Assembly: GCA_022705425.1 (NCBI GenBank)
Contig: JAKJEM010000001.1
Location: 201,883-239,762 of the forward strand
Direction of reading: 5' to 3'
DNA: 37,880 bases
Origin: Planctomycetota bacterium
Lineage (GTDB): Bacteria; Planctomycetota; Brocadiia; CAIUPP01
A program made the translations under genes and the position numbers. Positions within the stretch are counted from its first letter, which is position 1. Each line of letters begins with the position of its first letter. Below, piece after piece: positions 32,609 to 37,880 of this stretch. The notes under the pieces are model-generated. The model had not been told where the DNA came from, did not search any database, and was given only the letters and a program-made list of their open reading frames with translations.

Positions 32609-34018
32609 TCAATCCCCTTCGGCCAGGGCCGGCGGCGTCTTCGGCGCGGCGGTGTCATTCGGCAGACCGAGCTTCTCGCGGATCCACCGAGCAAGGATCG
32701 CCGCGTTCTCGCGCGAGACGCCGTGCCCCTGGTTCGGATCGGGCAGGATGCTCTTCGGCGCGGTGATGACGTTGTAGGCGGCATAGACCGAACTGGGGAC
32801 GCAGGTCGTGTCGAGGTAGCCCATGCACACGATCACGGGCACGCGGATCTTGCGGGAGAAGTTGACGGCATCGAAGTAGGGCAGAATCTTCGTCATCGCG
32901 GCGATCTGCTCCGGGGTCATCTTCCGGCGCGCGAGGTCCCCCAGTACCTTGGGCCATCCGGGCGCGCGTCCCTGAAGGAAGGCGGTGTGGTCGCACAGGC
33001 CGGGGATGCCGATGCTCGCCGCGGTGATGTTCCGGTTCAACCCCGCCAGCACCAGCCCCATCCCGCCGCCCTGGCTGCCGCCGTGGTAAACCAGGTGCTT
33101 GCCGTCGAAATCCTTGCGAGCGGCCAGCCAGTCAATGGCGCGGTCAATCCCCAGGATAGCGCGATAGAAGAAGTATTTCTCCGGCGCGTCCACAGCGGCG
33201 GCCACGCCGCCTTCGCGGTTTCGGTAGCTCTTGTAGAACTCCGGCGCAAGGCCGAGGTCGTGGTCATAGACACCCATGAAAAGACAGATCGCCTCGTTGC
33301 CGGTGATGGCGTTCATGCGACCGTCGAGGAAGTCCTCGCGGGGCTTGCCGACCCCCGCCGGGGCCACCGAGACCCAGGCGGGATAGCTCTTGCGGCCCGT
33401 CTTGGGGACGAGCAGATAGCCGTAGATGCGGGTGTCGTTGATGTTGGCGAAGCTGACCTTGAAGGTGTCCTGCTTGTCGTCGCAGCGGGCCTGGATGCGT
33501 TCCATTCGCACATCGGGGGGAATGCGCGCCAGTTCCTCCCGCCCTCGGGTCCAGAAGGCGTCGAAGTCGTCGGGCATGGCCACGACCGGCGCGATCTTCT
33601 CCGGTTCGCAGGCCGCAACGGCGAGGGCGGAGACGTACACCGTGTCACCCTGCCACTTCCGCCCGATCGCGTTCAGGCTGACGAATCCCGGTTGGGTCAT
33701 CGTGTGTTCGACCCGGTGGGGCGCGGCGCCGATCTCCACGCGCGCCGTCTCCGCCAGCGCCTTGCCGCCGTCCAGGGTCAGGCTCACGAAGACCGTCATG
33801 GCCTCCTTCGGCGGCGCGCCGTCGTCGAAGGCGCACCGGATGGTGAAGGCAACCGTCTCGCCTGTGCGGTAGAGGGCGCTGGGGCGCTCCTGGGATACGA
33901 GTACCTTCGGGGGCTTCGGCGCGGGCGCTTCCTGCGCCAAGGCGCAAGCGAACAGCCCCGCGGCTATCGCAACGAGAAGCGCGGCGGCGCGTCGTTCGGC
34001 AAGATGGGCGGGATTCAT
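32609..34018 (-). CDS. Secreted acetyl esterase, carbohydrate esterase family 7-like (AXE1)
   Basis: A 469-residue exported alpha/beta hydrolase predicted to remove acetyl groups from sugars such as xylan. Signal peptide (RRAAALLVAIAAGLFACALAQ), then an extra beta-sandwich-like domain (about 35-140), then the esterase. The esterase carries FDAFWTRGREELARIP near its start, as in acetylxylan esterases. Its probable triad is S315 in HGGSQGGGMG, D403 in GYLDTTCVPSS and H432 in NQGHGVS. Typical CE7 enzymes are about 320 residues, so the N-terminal domain is an addition. GAGAGGA precedes the ATG by six bases, and a good promoter sits at 34094-34122. The gene converges with the tRNA unit. Confidence 0.9.
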   Translation of the reverse strand: MNPAHLAERRAAALLVAIAAGLFACALAQEAPAPKPPKVLVSQERPSALYRTGETVAFTIRCAFDDGAPPKEAMTVFVSLTLDGGKALAETARVEIGAAPHRVEHTMTQPGFVSLNAIGRKWQGDTVYVSALAVAACEPEKIAPVVAMPDDFDAFWTRGREELARIPPDVRMERIQARCDDKQDTFKVSFANINDTRIYGYLLVPKTGRKSYPAWVSVAPAGVGKPREDFLDGRMNAITGNEAICLFMGVYDHDLGLAPEFYKSYRNREGGVAAAVDAPEKYFFYRAILGIDRAIDWLAARKDFDGKHLVYHGGSQGGGMGLVLAGLNRNITAASIGIPGLCDHTAFLQGRAPGWPKVLGDLARRKMTPEQIAAMTKILPYFDAVNFSRKIRVPVIVCMGYLDTTCVPSSVYAAYNVITAPKSILPDPNQGHGVSRENAAILARWIREKLGLPNDTAAPKTPPALAEGD

Positions 34019-34093
34019 GGCAGTCCTCTCTGTGCCGGTCTCATGGGAAGATCGGGGCGCGCTGAACCCGCGGCCTGCCCGTATCCAATGGGG

Positions 34094-34122
34094 ATTCTAG
34101 CAGGGCCGGGGGTACGTCACAA
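34094..34122 (-). promoter_or_regulatory. Promoter for the acetyl esterase gene
   Basis: On the minus strand, TTGTGA (34117-34122), a 17-base spacer and TAGAAT (34094-34099). Expected start near 34087, about 69 bases before ATG 34018. It separates this gene from the operon upstream. Confidence 0.6.
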
Positions 34123-34170
34123 GGGGCCGGTGGACTGCTCCCTCCCTCCGGAGTGCGGCGCGGACGCATC

Positions 34171-35496
34171 TCATCGGAGGCGAAGGGCCAAGTACAGCGC
34201 CAGGCCGGCCACGAGGCACAGGGCGCTAACGACCAGGAGGAGCCGGTCCCGCCCCGAGCCCGCAACGCCCGGCTCCGGGGGCGGTTGGGCCGTGGCGGCG
34301 GTGGCCGCCGGAAGGGGCGCCGGGGCCGTCGCGCCGGCAGCATCGGCGGAGGCCTTGCGCTCCGGATCGAGACGCTCCCGCACCTCCTCCCTCATCAGTC
34401 TTCCCGCGTGATCCCATAGTGCCACATATTCCGAGGTAGCACCCATCGGGGCTGCGAAGCGTTTCACGTGCCCCTCGGCGTGGAACTCGATGCTTTCGGC
34501 ATCGGGGATTCGGCGGAAGTGTGTCACGAACTTGCCGGCTGCGTCGTACTCCATCTCGAACCCGACGGCGGCCGGGTGCTCCTCTCGCATGGCATTATCC
34601 AGATACACGCGCTTCGTAGCCCCCGCCATGACCCCCGTGTTCGGCTGATAGGAGACGTGTAGCCGACTCCGCACGCCTTCCCTTTGCAGCGTCCGGCGGT
34701 CCTTGGCATCCTTCGCGCGGCCCCTGGAACTTGCGACGACGGCGGTCATTTCGCTCTGCGCGAGGGCGCAGGCGTGCAAGGCCCGCTGCAACTGCACGCC
34801 CATGACTCTGGCCACGTCTATGTCCTGTGGGGCATCATACGTTCGCAGGCGTGCCCAGAGTTCGTCCACTTTGTCCCGAAGGCGCTTCGTCTCGCCCGAA
34901 TGTTCGAGCGCGGGGTCACGGCGCACATTGTCGCGGACGAGCCGCCCCGCTTCGTCCCACATCGCTTCGTATGTCGTCAGGCGCTCGCCCGTTTCGTTCA
35001 GGACAACATAGAACTCCCTGGGACGACCGCGGGAGTCGAAACGAATCCCCTCGCCGCCAGGCCAACGCGTGAACCGTGTGGGTCTCGTCGTATCGGGATC
35101 AAAGGCTATGCTATATCCGATGATGGCCGGATGACCGGTATAGCTTCCCTTCACGGCGACAACGTGCCGGCTGGCGTCGCTGGGCGGTCCCGATGGGGAC
35201 TGAAAGTTCACGCGAAGCCCCGTCTCCCGTTCCAGGAGGTACCACGGGCCGTAGGGCTCTTTCGCACGCTTGGCCGAAGCGTCCGAGGCCACCGTGGCGA
35301 CCTCCGACTGCGCCTGTTGGCAGGCGTAGAGCGTTCGTCGCATCAGAAGGGTCGCAAGTCTGCCGACGTCCGCGCGGGCCGAGGACTCGATCTGTGGCCA
35401 TTCGGGCTGCACGTCTGCGCCCGCTGCGACCGCCGCCAGCGCAAGGACGACGAGCGACGCGCCGAGCAGAGGCGGGGTCCGGAAGAACAGCATCAT
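34171..35496 (-). CDS. Exported, membrane-anchored protein with two copies of an unknown domain
   Basis: A 441-residue protein not matching a family I know. A signal peptide (about 8-27) is followed by two homologous units, about 43-195 and 227-378. Each begins DVxR, then LxACxxAQSE (C59, C243) and a charged AK-rich stretch. Each then has HPAxxGxxxxxD with xFTR/FRR, IxFxxxGxxxxF, and a closing (L/M)WDxAGRLxRxxVR. A Pro/Ala-rich linker (385-410) leads to a membrane segment (about 419-438) ending in RLR. The 'PPPEPG' before that segment faintly recalls PEP-CTERM sorting tails. It starts 14 bases after the Ig-like gene; AGGAG overlaps that gene's stop codon, so the two are coupled. ATG 35493 is an alternative start one codon later. 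Confidence 0.8.
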   Translation of the reverse strand: MMLFFRTPPLLGASLVVLALAAVAAGADVQPEWPQIESSARADVGRLATLLMRRTLYACQQAQSEVATVASDASAKRAKEPYGPWYLLERETGLRVNFQSPSGPPSDASRHVVAVKGSYTGHPAIIGYSIAFDPDTTRPTRFTRWPGGEGIRFDSRGRPREFYVVLNETGERLTTYEAMWDEAGRLVRDNVRRDPALEHSGETKRLRDKVDELWARLRTYDAPQDIDVARVMGVQLQRALHACALAQSEMTAVVASSRGRAKDAKDRRTLQREGVRSRLHVSYQPNTGVMAGATKRVYLDNAMREEHPAAVGFEMEYDAAGKFVTHFRRIPDAESIEFHAEGHVKRFAAPMGATSEYVALWDHAGRLMREEVRERLDPERKASADAAGATAPAPLPAATAATAQPPPEPGVAGSGRDRLLLVVSALCLVAGLALYLALRLR

Positions 35497-35510
35497 GATC
35501 TACGGCTCTC

Positions 35511-36866
35511 CTATGGACTCCGCAGAAAGGACGCCAGCGCTGGCGGCGTATCCAGTAGCGTCGTTATGTTTACACCCGCACGGGCGCTGGCCTCCTTTGT
35601 TTTCACGACGCAGTTATTGAGAACCACGTGATACTCCCCTGGTTCCGCGTCTAGAGCCCTTGCATAGTTAATGGTCGCCGTGAGACGCGTAAGGGTCACA
35701 TCCCAAGAGTACCATACGTCCACCGGGTGGTTGCCTTGGCCGTCAACGCGGAGTTCGCCTGGCCCGACCGCTTGGCCGTCTCGGGAGAAGTATCCTGGCG
35801 TGGCGTTTGCCCAGGGTCGCTGGGGCGGGGGCAGTATCTCCTCCGCACCCAATGGGGCGAGCTGAAGTCCCCACCACCCGTGCCCAATAGGGAGCAAAGA
35901 GTCGTGGGCATAGGCGCGGAAACGCGCAGCGACCACGTAGATTGTTGTTGTCTTGGACGACCCCCCGCAGGAGCACGTCAACACAATCTTGTTCGCCGCT
36001 CCTGAGCTAAAGGTGCGTGTCAACTTTCCCGTTCCCGTTCCGCCGCTCAGAGACCAAGTCGGGGGCAGCAAGTCTTCCGAGAGATTCGGACTCGGCTCAG
36101 CGCGCACCGTCACGTCCACGGGTGTTCCGACGGTTATGGAGAGGTAGAATAATCTGGTGTCGGGATTCTGGTCTCCATCATCAACTTCAGCGCCCGCCGC
36201 CGGCAGAAGGGATACCACTTCCACGACGTTGACCGTCACGCTCCACGGCGTACCGTTGCCGGCCCGACACGTGATAACCGTCGTGCCTGATGTGGCCTTA
36301 CTGACCGTGCGTTGAAGAGCGCTCGTGCCGGACCCGCCCGTCCACGACATGAACCCCGCCCGAAGACTGCCGGCATGGCTGGTGAGGGTCGCTGAGATGG
36401 CAATGTCGCCGGTGCCGGCCTTAGCCACAGATACCGTTGCGCCGTTCGCGACCGGTGTGCCATCAACCGCCAAGTGAGCAATGTCAACGACATAGAACGT
36501 CCGGCTCGGCGCGCCGTGGCTGCCGTCATCGGGGCACTTGGCCGCCAGCGTGAAAGTGCCCGTCGCGCTCTTGGCGCCGGAGACCGTGGCCCAGGCGGCG
36601 TTGGCCCCCTCGCCCCCGGTGAGCCCCTGCGCCTGGGTGAACTGCGCGTTGTGCGTGCCGGTGCAGGGGCTGCAGAGGGCCGTATAGCTGATCGTCTCGT
36701 TCAGCCCCCAGACATCCTTGCCGTCGTTGCCGTTGGGGCTGATGGTGAGGCCGTAGGTGGGGTCCGCCGCGCACACCCCCGCCCAGAAGAGCAGCCCGGC
36801 CAGGAGCGCGCCCGCCGCGCCCTGACGCGCCCTGCGATTGCCGCCCGCGCGCCATGTCCGCAACAT
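35511..36866 (-). CDS. Secreted Ig-like protein with C-terminal permuted NlpC/P60-like domain
   Basis: A 451-residue exported protein. The signal peptide (about 9-33, ending VCA) is followed by at least three Ig-like repeats with the pattern W-x-x-SGGxGTxxLxRTxS...VxTC...YVV (about 90-128, 170-216 and 265-313). The last ~135 residues resemble a permuted papain/NlpC (LRAT-like) domain. H329 lies in AHDSLLPIGHGWWGLQL and C419 in EYHVVLNNCVVKTKEASARAGV, followed by TPPALASFL. This recalls the 'GH..W' and 'NNC...A..AGV' motifs of that fold. This domain call is inference. ATG 36866 is chosen over ATG 36881 because GGAGGG lies six bases upstream of it and the promoter -10 (36890-36895) places transcription start too near 36881. 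Coupled to the next gene downstream. Confidence 0.75.
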   Translation of the reverse strand: MLRTWRAGGNRRARQGAAGALLAGLLFWAGVCAADPTYGLTISPNGNDGKDVWGLNETISYTALCSPCTGTHNAQFTQAQGLTGGEGANAAWATVSGAKSATGTFTLAAKCPDDGSHGAPSRTFYVVDIAHLAVDGTPVANGATVSVAKAGTGDIAISATLTSHAGSLRAGFMSWTGGSGTSALQRTVSKATSGTTVITCRAGNGTPWSVTVNVVEVVSLLPAAGAEVDDGDQNPDTRLFYLSITVGTPVDVTVRAEPSPNLSEDLLPPTWSLSGGTGTGKLTRTFSSGAANKIVLTCSCGGSSKTTTIYVVAARFRAYAHDSLLPIGHGWWGLQLAPLGAEEILPPPQRPWANATPGYFSRDGQAVGPGELRVDGQGNHPVDVWYSWDVTLTRLTATINYARALDAEPGEYHVVLNNCVVKTKEASARAGVNITTLLDTPPALASFLRSP

Positions 36867-36872
36867 GCTCCG

Positions 36873-36878
36873 CCCTCC
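36873..36878 (-). promoter_or_regulatory. Ribosome binding site fixing the Ig-like protein start
   Basis: GGAGGG on the minus strand, six bases before ATG 36866. It immediately follows the in-frame ATG at 36881, which therefore looks like part of the leader. Confidence 0.65.
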
Positions 36879-36889
36879 CATCCGAATAA

Positions 36890-36895
36890 ACTATA
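36890..36895 (-). promoter_or_regulatory. -10 element for the Ig-like gene operon
   Basis: TATAGT on the minus strand. No good -35 lies at 16-18 bases; the nearest TTGACA-like hexamer is CTGAAA at about 19. GGGG and CCCC blocks (about 36896-36915) form alternate inverted repeats in the spacer and might bind a regulator or end the TPR gene transcript. Expected start is near 36883. Confidence 0.4.
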
Positions 36896-36938
36896 CCCCA
36901 ACGGGGTCGCCCCATTTCAGCGGCGCGCCCCCGTACGA

Positions 36939-37880
36939 CTACAGCCGCAGAATATCCGCCGGGTCCTTCAGGCCCTTCAATCCCTTCTCGAACGGACGCA
37001 TCCGGATCGCGTCTATCGCGCGCCGCACCTGCCGGACCCAATCGTCCTGCCCCGGATACTCCCGGATGACTCGTTCCAACCGCGCTATCGCCGTTGCATC
37101 ATGGGACTCCCCGCCCACCACCAGGATCCCCCCCGCGTTGACGAGGTAGTTGGCCTTCTCCCGCTCCGTCGGTGCCCGCCGGGCGCACTCCAGCCACACC
37201 TGCGACGCCTCTGCGTGCCGCCCTGAGTTCGCCAGCAGGTCGGGCAGCGACCGCCGCGCCAAGTCCGCCGCGCGGCTGTCGGGGTTCAACTCGATGACCC
37301 GACGAAACACCCGCATCGCCTCGTCATGTTGCCGGTTCTTGGCGGCACAGCAACCGACCAGCCACAGCGCGGTTAACCCTCGCTCGTGCGTGGGATAGCG
37401 CGCCAGGAGGACGTCGCAATAGCTCAGCGCGCCGACGAAGTCATTCGCGGAGAAGAGCGTCTGGGCCTCGCCGAGTATCTCGCGCGACGCGATGTCCATG
37501 GCGGCGGCCTGGGCCTGTTCCGGCGTCCTTCCGCGATGGAGTTCCTGCCGGCGTTCGAGTTCGCCGTTGTAGTCGGCGTAGGCGACGTAGGCCTCGCGCG
37601 CCTTCTGCGCCTCGCCGAGTTGCGTCCAGCAACGGCTGGCGAGTTTCATGCTGCCGTACGCCTCGTTCGTCATCGGCCACTTCGCTTTGAGCTTCTCGCA
37701 GAGGGCGATGATGACCGGCAGGGCGTCGCGCGGGCCGTCCTTCCGCGCCGTGTCGGCGTCGAAGGCGGCCTGGAGCGTCTGGAGGGCTTCGCCGGGCGTC
37801 TTCGCGACGAGGAAGGATTCCTCGATGGCCGACCGCATCGGCGCAGGGGCGGGGGGCTGGGCGATCGGCGGCGGGGGCGA
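36939..37880 (-). CDS. TPR-repeat protein, N-terminus beyond the window
   Basis: The frame is open to the right edge. The last 299 residues follow an in-frame ATG at 37838, but 14 further codons, mostly proline and alanine (SPPPPIAQPPAPAP), continue upstream, so the true start lies outside. Helical repeats of tetratricopeptide type occupy most of the visible part: AEAQTLFSANDFVGALSYCDVLLARYP, ALWLVGCCAAKNRQHDEAMRVFRRVIELNPDS and SLPDLLANSGRHAEASQVWLECARRAP, with a related segment near the end (ATAIARLERVIREYPG). Such proteins hold complexes together, often at the cell envelope. The Pro-rich stretch may link to an upstream secreted or membrane part. It lies 72 bases before the Ig-like gene on the same strand. 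Confidence 0.85.
   Translation of the reverse strand, partial: SPPPPIAQPPAPAPMRSAIEESFLVAKTPGEALQTLQAAFDADTARKDGPRDALPVIIALCEKLKAKWPMTNEAYGSMKLASRCWTQLGEAQKAREAYVAYADYNGELERRQELHRGRTPEQAQAAAMDIASREILGEAQTLFSANDFVGALSYCDVLLARYPTHERGLTALWLVGCCAAKNRQHDEAMRVFRRVIELNPDSRAADLARRSLPDLLANSGRHAEASQVWLECARRAPTEREKANYLVNAGGILVVGGESHDATAIARLERVIREYPGQDDWVRQVRRAIDAIRMRPFEKGLKGLKDPADILRL

Overview
This is a high-GC bacterial chromosome segment (GC by eye about two thirds or more) that is almost entirely coding. No gap exceeds about 260 bases, and there are no insertion sequences, CRISPR arrays or phage genes. The gene set suggests an environmental saccharolytic heterotroph, perhaps of the PVC, Hydrogenedentes or Sumerlaeota kind: very large heparinase-like proteins, an AraM-type glycerol-1-phosphate dehydrogenase, a GH43/GH32-like propeller protein, a CE7 esterase and a GH38 mannosidase. 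That placement is inference. Promoters are unusually readable. At least a dozen sites fit a TTGACT-like -35, a 16-18 base spacer and a TAnnnT -10, so the housekeeping sigma factor appears to be of ordinary sigma-70 type.

Layout. 1-9293 (minus strand): the ADP-forming acyl-CoA synthetase gene is followed by a small transglutaminase-like gene, a larger protein with a lectin-like N-terminus and a full transglutaminase triad, a 1416-residue secreted heparinase II/III-like protein, and the start of another secreted protein that runs off the left edge. The edge gene has its own near-consensus promoter with a perfect 21-base palindrome just downstream. 9528-13395 (plus): glycerol-1-phosphate dehydrogenase, a homocysteine S-methyltransferase-type enzyme, and an atypical PPP-family phosphatase. 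13412-17499: a divergent pair, HAD phosphatase (minus) and GH38 alpha-mannosidase (plus), whose two promoters overlap at their -10 boxes. 17735-21887 (plus): a 100-residue unknown protein, then a polyamine-type ABC transporter operon (ATPase, one fused permease carrying both PotB-like and PotC-like halves, binding protein) with overlapping start/stop codons.

21897-23132 (minus): a lipoprotein with a glycosidase-like TIM barrel. 23358-30668 (plus): a coupled trio of PLP enzyme (aminotransferase class V), an (alpha/alpha) toroid lyase-like protein and a second giant secreted heparinase-like protein, paralogous over its whole length to the one at 282-4532. 30725-32161 (minus): a beta-propeller glycosidase-like protein. 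32423-32498: a tRNA with anticodon CAT and its terminator. 32609-37880 (minus): a CE7 acetyl esterase, a membrane-anchored protein made of two copies of an unknown domain, a secreted Ig-like protein whose C-terminus resembles a permuted NlpC/P60 (LRAT-like) hydrolase domain, and a TPR protein cut by the right edge.

How it may work together (inference): secreted lyase-like, esterase and lipoprotein enzymes attack an acidic, acetylated or mannose-containing glycan, and cytoplasmic enzymes finish the products. No sugar transporter or SusCD-type pair is present in the window, so uptake must be encoded elsewhere.
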